Shown piece by piece: positions 22,154 to 32,509 of a stretch of 38,664 bases of DNA. The notes under the pieces were generated by a model. It was not told the DNA's origin and did no database searches. It saw only the letters and a program-made list of their open reading frames with translations. A program made the position numbers and the translations under genes. The stretch's first letter is position 1. Each line of letters starts with the position of its first letter. This stretch comes from Bacilli bacterium (GTDB lineage Bacteria > Bacillota_I > Bacilli_A > RFN20 > CAG-288): positions 1 through 38,664 of the forward strand of contig JALEUS010000032.1 in assembly GCA_022780765.1 (NCBI GenBank), given 5' to 3'.

Positions 22154-24529
22154 ATGAAATTTTCATTGAATGCGTTAAAAAGGCTTGTAAATCTTGACTC
22201 TCTGAGCGTCGATGCCATCGTTTCGCGATTGACCTTTGCTGGATTTGAAGTAGAGGAGGTGTCTTCTTTAGCGTCAGGGACAAATCTTGTCATCGGTAAG
22301 ATCATCTCGCTTGAAAACCATCCTAAAAGCACTCACCTTCATCTTCTGAAAGTGGATTGTGGAGAGAAATATGGTGTTTTAAATATCGTCTGCGGAGCTC
22401 CTAATGTCTCTTTAAATATGAAGGTCATCGTCGCTTTGGTGGGTGCAAAACTTGATAAGATATCTCTCACTATCAAGGAGAGTGTCATCTTAGGATATAA
22501 ATCGCAGGGAATGTGCTGCTCTCTTTTAGAACTTGGAGTAGATTCTTCTCTTTTAGATGAGAGACAGAAAAACGGCATTGAAGAGATAGATGATAGTGTT
22601 GAGATAGGTAGAGAGGATGTCTTATCTCTTCTCTCTTTAGATGACATAATCTTAGATATCAATGTCCTTCCAAACAGAATAGACTGTTTAAGCTACATCA
22701 ATCTTGCAAGAGAGCTCTCCGCTCTGTTTGAAAGAGAGATGAATCCTCTTCCCTCTTTCTCTATCTCTACGATAAAAAAAGAGAAAGTCGTCTCTTCTTT
22801 AACTCCTTTCTGTGAGAAGATTTCTCTTCTCAGGGTCAAAGATATCAAGATTAAAAAACAGCTTCCTTCCTATATCAAAGAGGTTTTGCAAGCTAGCGGA
22901 ATAAGATCTATCTCTCCTATAGTTGATTTAGGTAATTATCTTATGCTTCTTACCGGGCAACCCATCAATATGTACGATAACAGTAAGATTGAAGGAAAAG
23001 TACAGGTATCCTCTTCTTATCAAGGAGATTTCATCTCCTTTGACAACAAGAGCTACCAGTTAAAAGAGGGAGATATTCTTATATCAGATGAGAAAAAACC
23101 TCTCTGTCTTGCAGGAATAATCGCTTCTTCATCTGCGATGATCGATGATAAAAGCGATGATATCTTAATCGAGTTTGCCTCATTTTACCACGCTAACATC
23201 AGAAGAACATGCAAGAGATTAGGTCTTTCTTCCTTCTCTTCAAATCTCTTTGCCAAGGGAGTAAATCCTTATATGATAGATGAATCTATCAGCTTATGCA
23301 TCTCTCTTTTAGATGAGTTTTTCTCCTCCTATGATATTGTTTCCTTATCCTCTTTTTCATCTCTTGTAGAAAAGAGAAACGAGATAGATTTCTCTATCTC
23401 AGATTGCAAGAAGAGGCTTGGAGTGAACTACACTGAAGAAGAGGTTGAGAAACTGTTTTCTCTATACCATATAGGATATGAAAAGAAGGATGATATATAT
23501 CATCTTTATCCTCCTAAATATCGTCCTGATTTAAAGGAATCATGCGATATTCAAGAGGAGTTATTCCGTTTTTATGGATCTTCTAGAGTCCCATTGAATC
23601 TTATTGATTTTCCTGTCACCAAAGGTGAGAGCATCAAAGGCAAGGACGATGAGGATAAGATAAGAGATCTTCTTGTCTCAAGAGGACTTTATGAGGTTGT
23701 CTCTTATACTCTCATCGATGAGAAGATGGATAAGGAGTTTAAAGTCTTCTCTTCGGATAAAGAGAGTTACAAAGTTAGAAATCCTATGACCAAAGATCAT
23801 GAGATAATCAGAAATGATATCTTGTCTTCTCTTTACGCTGTAGTCAAATACAATCTTTCTCACTTTAACAGAGACTTTCAGATATTTGAGATATCCGATG
23901 TCGATATCAAAGGTGAAGAGAATAAAAAATTTCTTTCTCTCGCCTTGGTTGGTAACAAGGTTTCTCAGGATAATTATCATCTCTCTTTATATGATTTCTT
24001 CGATATCAAAGGACTCCTCAGTGCAATCTTAAACAGATTGGGTATAATGAGCAATCGCTACAGCTATATCAGGAGCGATAACGGTTTCTTCAATCCCTAC
24101 TGCAGCGCTGATCTGCTCTTCAACAAAAAGAAGGTGGGCACGTTTGGAAAGATACATCCATCGATGAGCAAAGACAACATCTTCCTTCTTGAACTTGATC
24201 TGTCGTATCTTATATCTCTTTCAGGAAGAGATGTCAGATACAAGATGATAGACACCTATCCACTTGTGAGAAGAGATCTCTCATTTTATTTAGATAAAGA
24301 TGTCTCTTATAAAGATATAAAAGAAGCTATTTTGAAAGATAAGACTGCTCACTTAAAAGATGTGTTATTTTTTGATGATTTCATATCAGAAGATAACAAG
24401 AGATACATAGGTGTTTCTCTTTATATGTCTAAAGAGGATTCATCTCTTTTAGAAGATGAGATAAATTCCACTTTGCAAAGAGCTATCACTGCTGTTGAAA
24501 AGAAGCTCTCTTTATCTATCAGGAGGTGA
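22154..24529 (+). CDS. pheT: Phenylalanyl-tRNA synthetase beta subunit
   Basis: N-terminal EMAP-like domain, B3/B4 and B5 regions, C-terminal anticodon-binding domain YPLVRRDLSFYLDKDVSYKDI. Confidence 0.95.
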   Translation: MKFSLNALKRLVNLDSLSVDAIVSRLTFAGFEVEEVSSLASGTNLVIGKIISLENHPKSTHLHLLKVDCGEKYGVLNIVCGAPNVSLNMKVIVALVGAKLDKISLTIKESVILGYKSQGMCCSLLELGVDSSLLDERQKNGIEEIDDSVEIGREDVLSLLSLDDIILDINVLPNRIDCLSYINLARELSALFEREMNPLPSFSISTIKKEKVVSSLTPFCEKISLLRVKDIKIKKQLPSYIKEVLQASGIRSISPIVDLGNYLMLLTGQPINMYDNSKIEGKVQVSSSYQGDFISFDNKSYQLKEGDILISDEKKPLCLAGIIASSSAMIDDKSDDILIEFASFYHANIRRTCKRLGLSSFSSNLFAKGVNPYMIDESISLCISLLDEFFSSYDIVSLSSFSSLVEKRNEIDFSISDCKKRLGVNYTEEEVEKLFSLYHIGYEKKDDIYHLYPPKYRPDLKESCDIQEELFRFYGSSRVPLNLIDFPVTKGESIKGKDDEDKIRDLLVSRGLYEVVSYTLIDEKMDKEFKVFSSDKESYKVRNPMTKDHEIIRNDILSSLYAVVKYNLSHFNRDFQIFEISDVDIKGEENKKFLSLALVGNKVSQDNYHLSLYDFFDIKGLLSAILNRLGIMSNRYSYIRSDNGFFNPYCSADLLFNKKKVGTFGKIHPSMSKDNIFLLELDLSYLISLSGRDVRYKMIDTYPLVRRDLSFYLDKDVSYKDIKEAILKDKTAHLKDVLFFDDFISEDNKRYIGVSLYMSKEDSSLLEDEINSTLQRAITAVEKKLSLSIRR

Positions 24530-24531
24530 AT

Positions 24532-24984
24532 ATGAAAGAAGTAGAATTATCTCTAGAAAAGATCAAGATCGATTTCTCTTTATCTAAGAAAGGAAACATT
24601 TCACAATCGTATCCTATCATGCTCAGCGATGAAGAGAAGTCAGTGATACCTAATCTTCATCACATCGATTTTATCAGCGGACAGTACGATATCAAAGGAG
24701 ATGAGAATCTCTACAGCGGAGATGCGTATGTCAAAGGGAGGGTGTATCTGATAGATAGCCGTGATATAAGCAAGATAATCCCTTATGATTTTGATGACAG
24801 TGTCGATTTTCAGGTTGTCATAAACGATGACTCAACAAGCGATATCTTACCTGAGAAGGATGGATCTTACGATATAAGGACTGTGTTTTTAGCTCTGATA
24901 TACGATGCTATTCCGACGTTTTACACCGAGAGTGAACTTGAAGATATCGATGATGAAAACGTTTCTGTATATAAAGAAGAGTGA
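24532..24984 (+). CDS. DUF177 (YceD)-like protein
   Basis: Length, acidic tail and VKGRVYLIDSRDI...DFQVVI pattern resemble YceD; SD AGGAGG. No rpmF follows. Confidence 0.5.
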   Translation: MKEVELSLEKIKIDFSLSKKGNISQSYPIMLSDEEKSVIPNLHHIDFISGQYDIKGDENLYSGDAYVKGRVYLIDSRDISKIIPYDFDDSVDFQVVINDDSTSDILPEKDGSYDIRTVFLALIYDAIPTFYTESELEDIDDENVSVYKEE

Positions 24985-25018
24985 ATACATATACTTTATA
25001 ATTGATACTGATTAGAAG

Positions 25019-25067
25019 AAGACTGCTGAACATAGAGAATAAAATCTATCAAAAACAGTCTTTTTAT
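25019..25067 (+). terminator. Intrinsic terminator
   Basis: AAGACTG (25019-25025) / CAGTCTT (25056-25062) then T-rich tract. Confidence 0.65.
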
Positions 25068-25140
25068 TTGCTTATATATCCTTGCTTGACAAGTTGTTTT
25101 TACTTTAAAAGTACTATTAAACAAGAGAAATATAGAGATT

Positions 25141-25154
25141 TGTAAGCGATTTCA
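25141..25154 (+). promoter_or_regulatory. cre-like (CcpA/LacI-family) operator 1
   Basis: TGTAAGCGATTTCA fits TGWAANCGNTNWCA. Confidence 0.6.
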
Positions 25155-25206
25155 ACAAAAGGGAAAACGAGTTAAAATATAAAGACAACTGTATTCTAAA
25201 AATGAA

Positions 25207-25220
25207 TGTAAACGATTACA
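25207..25220 (+). promoter_or_regulatory. cre-like operator 2
   Basis: TGTAAACGATTACA fits TGWAANCGNTNWCA; 66 bp after operator 1. Confidence 0.65.
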
Positions 25221-25321
25221 TCTATTAAAAATGGTAAAAATATTAGATAAATGTTCAATATTTATTTTGAGAATAAAAAATCACTTACTTTTTTACGAAT
25301 GTTGCTTAAAAAAATAAAAAG

Positions 25322-25350
25322 TTTTCATAATTTCTCATAATTTATATAAT
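25322..25350 (+). promoter_or_regulatory. Candidate promoter of transporter operon
   Basis: TTTTCA (25322-25327), 17-nt spacer, TATAAT (25345-25350). Confidence 0.45.
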
Positions 25351-25438
25351 TTTTGTGTGTTTACAAAAGCAAATTCTTCTGAAGTTGTTTATTTGTGAAT
25401 GCTAGATAAAGAAATTATTTAATAGGGGGAAATTAAAA

Positions 25439-27607
25439 ATGACTAAATCGATTAAAAAAGTTTCTTTAAGCCTATTGTCTTTAGTAACAATAGCTACTTT
25501 AGCTGGATGTCAAAAAAATGACAATTCATCTTCTCAAGGAGGATCTTCTTTGCAGCCTGGATCTTCTTCACAGCCGGCAACAGATGCATATGAAGAACAT
25601 ATCAAAGGATTGACCGATCAGGATGTCTACGATGCAACAATGGTTGGCTTAGGTGCTGCTCTTCAAGCTGCCAATAATGAGACCGACCAGGATCAAAGAT
25701 TTGCAAAGTTTGCAAAAGCTGAAGCTATTCTTCTTGATTCTGCTGTCATGATTCCTACAACCACAAGAGGTGGTTATAAAGCTTTAACTCATGCTGCACC
25801 TCATACAGTTCCATACGTTGATTGTGGTAACGATGATTATCGTGTCAAGGGTGCTGTCATCACTACTCAGCTTATCACAGCTGAAGATATCGCAGCTTTA
25901 AGACAGCAGTGGGCTACTGCAAGATCAGGTGGTGCTGCTTATGATCCTAAGTCCTATTTACAGGGAAGGGGTTACTCATTCAATACCACTTATAATACAA
26001 CCTGGTCAACTCCAGTTAAGACAATGGATCCATTAGCAACATCAAAAGCTAATGATTCTGAAGCTTCAATCAATCTCTTCGATGGACTTGTTCAGTACGA
26101 TAATTTAGGTAATTTAAAAGCTGCTATCGCTGAAGATAATTTTGGTGGAAATGGACAGATTTGGAAATTATCTGCTGATAAGAAGACATACACATTTAAG
26201 GTAAGATCTGGTGTCAAATGGGTCACTAGCGATGGAAATGAACAAGGTGATGTCACAGCTGAGGACTTTGCAACCGGTTTCCAGCACATGCTTGATACAA
26301 AATGTGGTTTAGGTGATCTGGTCGATGGTGTCATTGCAGGTGTCACTGAATATCTTGCTGGAACAGCTGAATTCTCTGAAGTCGGTGTCAAGTTTGATGC
26401 TGCTCAGAAAACAATCTCTTATACTCTTGTTAAACCTGAGACATTCTTCCCTTCAAGACTCTGCTACACAATGTTCTCACCTTTAAAGAAAACTTATTTC
26501 GAATCTAAAGGTGGTGCTTTAGGTCTTGATGAATGGCAAGAAGCCTCTGCAGATTGTTTATATGGTAAAACAGGTAAAAATGATATTCTCTCTTGCGGAC
26601 CATTCAGAATCACAAGTAATACACAGAGTGAGTCAAGCGGTGAGATTAATTTTGTTGCAAATGCCTCGTATTATGATAGAGCAAATCAAAATATTCAAAA
26701 TATCAAATTTGTCTTTGATGATGGCAACAATCCAACAGCATTATTTAATCACGTTACACAAACTCATGATTACATTGGATGTAACCTTCTTGAGAACAAC
26801 GGAACAATGAAGATGGCAACCGACGCAAATTTACAAGATTACATCTATACATCCGATACCGATGCAACAACATACTTCGGTGCTTTGAATTTAAAGAGAC
26901 AGAGCTTTGCTGGTGCAAACGGTGATGCAAAATCTCTCAAGAGTGCAGCACAGAAGATTGCTTATCATGATGCTGTCCAGAATAAGAGCTTCAGAAAAGC
27001 AATCCTCTACGCCTTCAACAGAACATCCTGGAATGGTAATACAAGAGGTGCTGAGCTTGCTCAAACCAACCTCAGAAATATGTACACCAAACCTGATTTT
27101 GTCAAGATGTCTGCTGCTGGTAGCTTCGATGGAGTCTCTTGGGAAGCAAACGATACATATGGTAGTGTCGTAAGCAAATACTTGCAGAGATTAGATGACA
27201 CCCTGTCTGATTTGACAGATGGTCATGATGAGTGGAACAAACCACAGGCTGCAAAAGATTTCTTAGCTAGAGCAAAGACTGAATTAGGTGCCAAGTGGTC
27301 TGGACCTGTCCACATCGAGGTAGTTGCAGCTGGTCCTGTCGCTTCTAACGTCTCACAAGCTCAGGTTCTTAAACAGAATATTGAGGACACATTAGGTAAA
27401 GAAAATGTCATCGTCGATGTCTTAACAGCACAGAAGACAGATTCTTATTATAGCTTAGGATATCAGGCTGAAGATGGTGCCCACAACGGTAACGATCTCT
27501 TCGCTGGTGCAGGTTGGGGTCCTGACTTCGCTGATCCTTCAACATATGTTAATACTTACCTTCCTGATGGTGCTGGTTATATGACCATGCTCAATGGACT
27601 TTGGTAA
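25439..27607 (+). CDS. amiA: AmiA/OppA-type oligopeptide-binding lipoprotein, apparently circularly permuted
   Basis: Lipobox LAGC; contains SBP_bac_5 segments in permuted order (FAKAEAILLDSAVMIPTTTRGG near the N-terminus; GWGPDFADPSTYVNTY at the C-terminus). Confidence 0.85.
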   Translation: MTKSIKKVSLSLLSLVTIATLAGCQKNDNSSSQGGSSLQPGSSSQPATDAYEEHIKGLTDQDVYDATMVGLGAALQAANNETDQDQRFAKFAKAEAILLDSAVMIPTTTRGGYKALTHAAPHTVPYVDCGNDDYRVKGAVITTQLITAEDIAALRQQWATARSGGAAYDPKSYLQGRGYSFNTTYNTTWSTPVKTMDPLATSKANDSEASINLFDGLVQYDNLGNLKAAIAEDNFGGNGQIWKLSADKKTYTFKVRSGVKWVTSDGNEQGDVTAEDFATGFQHMLDTKCGLGDLVDGVIAGVTEYLAGTAEFSEVGVKFDAAQKTISYTLVKPETFFPSRLCYTMFSPLKKTYFESKGGALGLDEWQEASADCLYGKTGKNDILSCGPFRITSNTQSESSGEINFVANASYYDRANQNIQNIKFVFDDGNNPTALFNHVTQTHDYIGCNLLENNGTMKMATDANLQDYIYTSDTDATTYFGALNLKRQSFAGANGDAKSLKSAAQKIAYHDAVQNKSFRKAILYAFNRTSWNGNTRGAELAQTNLRNMYTKPDFVKMSAAGSFDGVSWEANDTYGSVVSKYLQRLDDTLSDLTDGHDEWNKPQAAKDFLARAKTELGAKWSGPVHIEVVAAGPVASNVSQAQVLKQNIEDTLGKENVIVDVLTAQKTDSYYSLGYQAEDGAHNGNDLFAGAGWGPDFADPSTYVNTYLPDGAGYMTMLNGLW

Positions 27608-27635
27608 TTCTTAAATTAACAAAATTCATCTTGAA

Positions 27636-27653
27636 AGATCAGAAAACTGATCT
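27636..27653 (+). repeat. Small hairpin in amiA-amiC spacer
   Basis: AGATCAG-AAAA-CTGATCT. Confidence 0.7.
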
Positions 27654-27661
27654 GAAATGAG

Positions 27662-27698
27662 TAGGAAAGCTGATGAAAATCAGCTTTCCTATTTCTTG
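27662..27698 (+). terminator. Strong 13-bp hairpin, likely attenuator between amiA and amiC
   Basis: TAGGAAAGCTGAT-GAAA-ATCAGCTTTCCTA perfect stem followed by a weak U-tract (TTTCTTG). Confidence 0.8.
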
Positions 27699-27718
27699 TA
27701 AAAGAGGTAGATTAATAT

Positions 27719-29296
27719 ATGACAAAATATGTATTAAAAAGACTTGGTTTTGGTCTTCTATCCGTAGTCATTGTTCTCTTCGTTGTCATGACAATGATCT
27801 ATACGATGATCGACAGAGAGACAATCTTCAATAATGATAGTCAGTTATCAAAACTCAAATACAATGAAAAAGAGATGTATAAGGTGAATAAGCTTTTCAG
27901 ATATGGTTATTTGGATTATACACTCTACGGCACTTTTGTTTCCGACAGATTTGAAGAAAAGTATGGTGAAGGGTACACAGAAGAGCAGGAGTATAAAGAT
28001 GCTGTCAACGCTATTCAAACAGAGTCGACATATCTTGATAATGTTTATGTTCAGGAATTTAAGAGAACCTATGAAAGCAAAGGCTACAGCGTAGTTTACC
28101 TTCCTAAGGTCACAAATTCACGTGGACAGTCCTTATCTAATGCAAATCTTTATGCAAAGAGAGAGAGAACAATCTTTGAGAGAATGGGTGATTTCTTCAA
28201 AGAGATGTTTCGTGTTGAGACCATCTGGGATGTTAAAGATGATACTTTAACTGACAGATACATCAGATTTGAATGGGATAAGAGGAGCAATATGCCAGCT
28301 TTGGTGGGAAGTGGCACCACTCATAAATATCTTATCTATTTTGATAATAAGTTCCCCTTCATTCATCAGAATCTCATCCATTTCTCAATAGGTAAAGGTT
28401 CCATCGATAAAAATGAGGGAAGAGAAGTTATCGATATTATGAATGAGAGCACCGGTGAGCTTATCGTTACTCCTCAGGTTTTACCTGGCTACCTCGACAG
28501 CGATGATCCGAAGATCATCGATTCTTCTTCAGACTTCCATTCGGTGACTTACAATGAGAAAGCTACAGATGCTGACATACTCAATTATGGAAGCAAGTAC
28601 TCCAATGTCACTCTTTCTAATTCTAAGGGTTTATCCAGAATCGGTAATTCATTTATCATTGGTATAATCGCAACTGTTGTCGCTTATATCATTGGTATAC
28701 CAATAGGTATACTCATGGCTAAAAGAAAAGGAAAACTGGCTGATTTACTAGGTAATATTTACATTATCTTCATTATCGCTGTTCCATCATTAGCCTATAT
28801 CTTGATCTTCTCAATGATAGGTACATCACTGTTTAAATTACCTAATAACTGGTCTCTTGCTCCTAATGTGCCTTTAGCTATGGTTTTGCCAATGATCTCT
28901 TTAGCTCTACCGATGATAGGTTCGCTCATGAAGTGGGTGAGAAGGTACATGATAGATCAGCAGAATGCAGACTACGTGAAATTTGCTAAGAGTCAAGGTC
29001 TATCAAAGGGTGAGATTTTCAGAAAACATATCTCAAGAAATGCTTTCACTTACATTGTTCACTCCATACCTGCTGACTTGCTCTCATGTTTAGTTGGTGC
29101 TATTATCACCGAGCGTGTTTACAACGTCCCTGGTGTCGGTGGAATGCTCACAAATGCTATATCTTCATACGATAATGGAATCATTCTTGGTGCGACAGTC
29201 TTCTATACCGCAATATCTATCCTTGCTATCATCTTAGGAGATGTCCTGCTTGCTAAGTATGATCCGAGAGTATCATTTACTGATTCAAGAGGTTAA
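27719..29296 (+). CDS. amiC: Oligopeptide ABC transporter permease, AmiC/OppB type
   Basis: Large extracytoplasmic domain with DRYIRFEWDK...LVGSGTTHKYLIYFDNKFPFIHQN characteristic of AmiC; C-terminal permease core with RRYMIDQQNADYVKFAKSQGLSKGEIFRKHISRNA. Confidence 0.92.
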   Translation: MTKYVLKRLGFGLLSVVIVLFVVMTMIYTMIDRETIFNNDSQLSKLKYNEKEMYKVNKLFRYGYLDYTLYGTFVSDRFEEKYGEGYTEEQEYKDAVNAIQTESTYLDNVYVQEFKRTYESKGYSVVYLPKVTNSRGQSLSNANLYAKRERTIFERMGDFFKEMFRVETIWDVKDDTLTDRYIRFEWDKRSNMPALVGSGTTHKYLIYFDNKFPFIHQNLIHFSIGKGSIDKNEGREVIDIMNESTGELIVTPQVLPGYLDSDDPKIIDSSSDFHSVTYNEKATDADILNYGSKYSNVTLSNSKGLSRIGNSFIIGIIATVVAYIIGIPIGILMAKRKGKLADLLGNIYIIFIIAVPSLAYILIFSMIGTSLFKLPNNWSLAPNVPLAMVLPMISLALPMIGSLMKWVRRYMIDQQNADYVKFAKSQGLSKGEIFRKHISRNAFTYIVHSIPADLLSCLVGAIITERVYNVPGVGGMLTNAISSYDNGIILGATVFYTAISILAIILGDVLLAKYDPRVSFTDSRG

Positions 29297-30297
29297 TGTA
29301 TATGGAAAACGTGTTAATTAAAGAAAAATATGATGAAGAAAAGATAAAGAGTCAAAGTGAAGATGAGCTTTTCTACTTTGTCGATCACACATCGTTGAGC
29401 TCTGAAAGAATCACTGCTCCAAGATATTCATACTGGAGATCTGTTTTCAGAATCTTCTTTAGAAAGCCACTTAACTGGTTTTTGGTTTTCATCCTGCTGT
29501 TTGTTTTGGTGATGACTTATGTCTTCCCTTTCTTTGTGAAGTTTGATCAGTTTGAAAACGTTTCAGATCTCTCTACTTACTCCCTTTCTCCTTCAGCAGC
29601 TATCGCAAAGTATGGTTTCTCGTTGAAATGGATTTTAGGAACCAATGGTAATGGAACCTCCATGTTCTATTACATGTGGTTCTCAGCTAGAATCTCACTT
29701 TCAATCGCTCTCATCTGCGGACTTATCAACATGCTTATCGGTGTCGTCCTCGGTGCTGTTTGGGGATATAACAAGACTATCGATACCGTGATGAATTTCA
29801 TCTACTTTGTCATATCAAATGTTCCTTATGTCCTGCTGATCACTATCTTGGTCTATGTTATAGGTCACGGATTCATGCAGTTTATCTTTGCTTTGACAAT
29901 CACCGGTTGGCTATCAATTGCTTACTTCTTCAGAAATCAGGTTCTCATCATAAGAGATAGAGAGTACAATTTAGCTTCTCGCTGTTTAGGAACAAATATG
30001 TTTAAGACAGTCACCAAGAACATTCTTCCTTTCTTGACTTCAGTCATCATGACAATCATGGCAACTGAGATACCCTCATATATCTCTAGTGAGGTCTTCT
30101 TATCATATATAGGTGTCGGTCTTTCTGCTGATATACCTTCTCTTGGAAGAATGATCACTATAGGTCAGACAAAATTCCTCACCTTCCCTTGGGAATTCTG
30201 GCCTCCTGTTGCTGTTGCAGCCACAATCACTATCGTTCTATATCTTTTAGGTCAGAACCTTGCTGATGCTTCTGATCCCAGAACTCACATGAAATAA
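29296..30297 (+). CDS. amiD: Oligopeptide ABC transporter permease, AmiD/OppC type
   Basis: BPD_transp_1 core; IRDREYNLASRCLGTNMFKTVTKNILPF; ends LGQNLADASDPRTHMK. Confidence 0.92.
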   Translation: MYMENVLIKEKYDEEKIKSQSEDELFYFVDHTSLSSERITAPRYSYWRSVFRIFFRKPLNWFLVFILLFVLVMTYVFPFFVKFDQFENVSDLSTYSLSPSAAIAKYGFSLKWILGTNGNGTSMFYYMWFSARISLSIALICGLINMLIGVVLGAVWGYNKTIDTVMNFIYFVISNVPYVLLITILVYVIGHGFMQFIFALTITGWLSIAYFFRNQVLIIRDREYNLASRCLGTNMFKTVTKNILPFLTSVIMTIMATEIPSYISSEVFLSYIGVGLSADIPSLGRMITIGQTKFLTFPWEFWPPVAVAATITIVLYLLGQNLADASDPRTHMK

Positions 30298-30308
30298 GGA
30301 GAGCGAAT

Positions 30309-32498
30309 ATGGAAAAGAAGAAAGAAATATTGAATATTCGTCACTTGGATGTCAAGTTCAATGTCCGTTCAAGGATTTTGAATGCTATAAGAGATATCAC
30401 TCTCTCTGTTTACGAAGGGGAGACTTTAGCTATTGTCGGTGAATCTGGTTCCGGTAAATCGGTTTTGACAAAGACATTCGCTGGAATGCTTGATGACAAC
30501 GGATTTATCTCTCATGGAAGAATCATCTTTAAGCAAGATGATCTCTCCAGAATTGAGATTCCACTTGATAAAAGCAACAAGAAACTTTTATCTTCGGTTC
30601 AAAAAAGACTGGATGAGTACTCATATCTTGAGTTTGGTGCACAAGAGTACAACGAGCTTACCAAACTTGAGAAATACTATAAGACTTCGATGGTCTTATC
30701 CTCTGAAGAGCAGGAAGAGTACGAGAAAAGACTTAAAAATCTAAGCGATGATTTAATCGATAATAAAAATAAGCTTTCAACACTCTCGACCAGAACTGAG
30801 GAAGAGAAAGCAAGCTACAATAAACTCAAAGAGGAGATCAAACTCCTTGAAGATGAGCTCGATTCTTTCATTAAAGAGCATGAAGAGAAAGTCAAGGTTA
30901 AGAAGAAAGCCTTCTTAAATGATAAAAACAAGGTTGAAGAGTTTAAAAAGAAGAAAGAAAACCTTATCAAGACAAGAGAGAAGAAGATCTCAGATGCTAA
31001 AAAAGAACCTCTTCCTGAAGAGATCAAGAAGAGAAATCATGAGCTAGCAGCTGAGACTGTCCTATCTATTTCAAGATATCCTATTCATCTTAAAGCTCTT
31101 TACAAGAAAAGATTATTAAAAGGCTTCAAACAGTCCATGTCTGAAGGAAGAGATCTCTTTACTGACAAGAGAAGAAACCGTGTCTTTGACAAGGTGTCTT
31201 TCCGTGTCGAATACAGAGGAAACAAGACTGAAGAAGGAAATGAGGTCAAAAAAATCATCGAAGAGAAGTTTGTCAAAGCTTTAAAACAGGATGTTGTAGA
31301 TGATCCTGCTTTAGAGAATTCTACTCTTTTATCACAGGCTGTCTCCCTTCATCCTCATCTAAGAAAGAGCATCATCAAAAAGCTTCGCAAGATAATGAAG
31401 AATGATAATCACAATTACAAGCTTATTACAAACAGGATGGACTCTTATTTTGAAGACAGAAATCTCTTCGATCTGAAATGGGAAGACAATGTTAAGAGAA
31501 TCGCAGATATGATCATGTTATTCATATCCAGATACGATCTTTACTACAGCTGCAAGAGAGCTTCCAATCTGATCATCAAGTGGATTAAAAAAGTTTACGA
31601 TTCTAATATGAAAGACTTTTCCTGCGATTACAAGTCAAAGCCTATCACTTATCTTAAAGGTTTTGCTTTAATCGACTGCGCTAAAGTCAGATATACAAAA
31701 GACTGGCAGAAGATAAGAGGATGTCAGATAGCAACTGTTTTCCAGGATCCTATGACATCTTTAAACCCTATCATTCCTATCGGAAGACAGATTGTCATGG
31801 TCATTCAAAAACATCAGAAGTGCTCACAAGCAGAAGCTAGAGCAAGAGCTATCAAGATGATGGAAAAGGTCGGTATTCCTGATCCTGAGAAGAGATTCAA
31901 CGACTATCCTTTCCAGTACTCCGGCGGTATGAGACAGAGAATAGTCATCGCTATCGCTTTATCTTGTCAGCCGAAGATTTTAATCTGCGATGAACCTACG
32001 ACCGCTTTGGATGTCACTATTCAAGCTCAGATAATCCGTCTCATCAAGAAATTATCCAAGGATTTAGGCTTCACAACTGTCTTTATCACTCACGATTTAG
32101 GTGTCGTTGCTAACGTTGCAGACAGAGTAGCTGTCCTGTATGGTGGACAGATTGTTGAACTAGGTACAGTTGAAGATATCTTCTACGATCCAAAGCATCC
32201 ATATACCTGGGCTCTTCTTTCATCTCTTCCTCAGCTTTCTGAAGCCGGAAAAGAATTGTTCTCTATTTCAGGAACTCCACCATCACTATATAACAAGATA
32301 GTAGGTGATTCTTTTGCTCCTAGAAATGAGTACGCTTTAGCTATCGATTTTGTCAAAGAGCCTCCAATGTTTGAAGTGAATTCACATCATTTTGCCAAGA
32401 CTTGGTTGCTTGATCCTCGCTCACCAAAGATTGAAAAACCTCAAGCTATTGAAAATCTTCACCAGAAGATGGTCAATGTCTACAAGGATGAGTTATAA
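30309..32498 (+). CDS. amiE: Oligopeptide ABC transporter ATPase, AmiE/OppD type, with ~385-aa insertion
   Basis: Walker [10 protein letters not shown]-loop [11 protein letters not shown]; signature [15 protein letters not shown]; Walker [14 protein letters not shown]; insertion approximately 30552-31705. Confidence 0.92.
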   Translation: MEKKKEILNIRHLDVKFNVRSRILNAIRDITLSVYEGETLAIVGESGSGKSVLTKTFAGMLDDNGFISHGRIIFKQDDLSRIEIPLDKSNKKLLSSVQKRLDEYSYLEFGAQEYNELTKLEKYYKTSMVLSSEEQEEYEKRLKNLSDDLIDNKNKLSTLSTRTEEEKASYNKLKEEIKLLEDELDSFIKEHEEKVKVKKKAFLNDKNKVEEFKKKKENLIKTREKKISDAKKEPLPEEIKKRNHELAAETVLSISRYPIHLKALYKKRLLKGFKQSMSEGRDLFTDKRRNRVFDKVSFRVEYRGNKTEEGNEVKKIIEEKFVKALKQDVVDDPALENSTLLSQAVSLHPHLRKSIIKKLRKIMKNDNHNYKLITNRMDSYFEDRNLFDLKWEDNVKRIADMIMLFISRYDLYYSCKRASNLIIKWIKKVYDSNMKDFSCDYKSKPITYLKGFALIDCAKVRYTKDWQKIRGCQIATVFQDPMTSLNPIIPIGRQIVMVIQKHQKCSQAEARARAIKMMEKVGIPDPEKRFNDYPFQYSGGMRQRIVIAIALSCQPKILICDEPTTALDVTIQAQIIRLIKKLSKDLGFTTVFITHDLGVVANVADRVAVLYGGQIVELGTVEDIFYDPKHPYTWALLSSLPQLSEAGKELFSISGTPPSLYNKIVGDSFAPRNEYALAIDFVKEPPMFEVNSHHFAKTWLLDPRSPKIEKPQAIENLHQKMVNVYKDEL

Positions 32499-32509
32499 GG
32501 AGAAGAAAT

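Noticed and set aside
27812-28635. Large (~270 aa) extracytoplasmic domain in the OppB-type permease
   Set aside because: Matches the AmiC subfamily (RFE...LVGSGTxHKYLxYFxxxFPFxHQN), so it is a family trait, not an unusual insertion.
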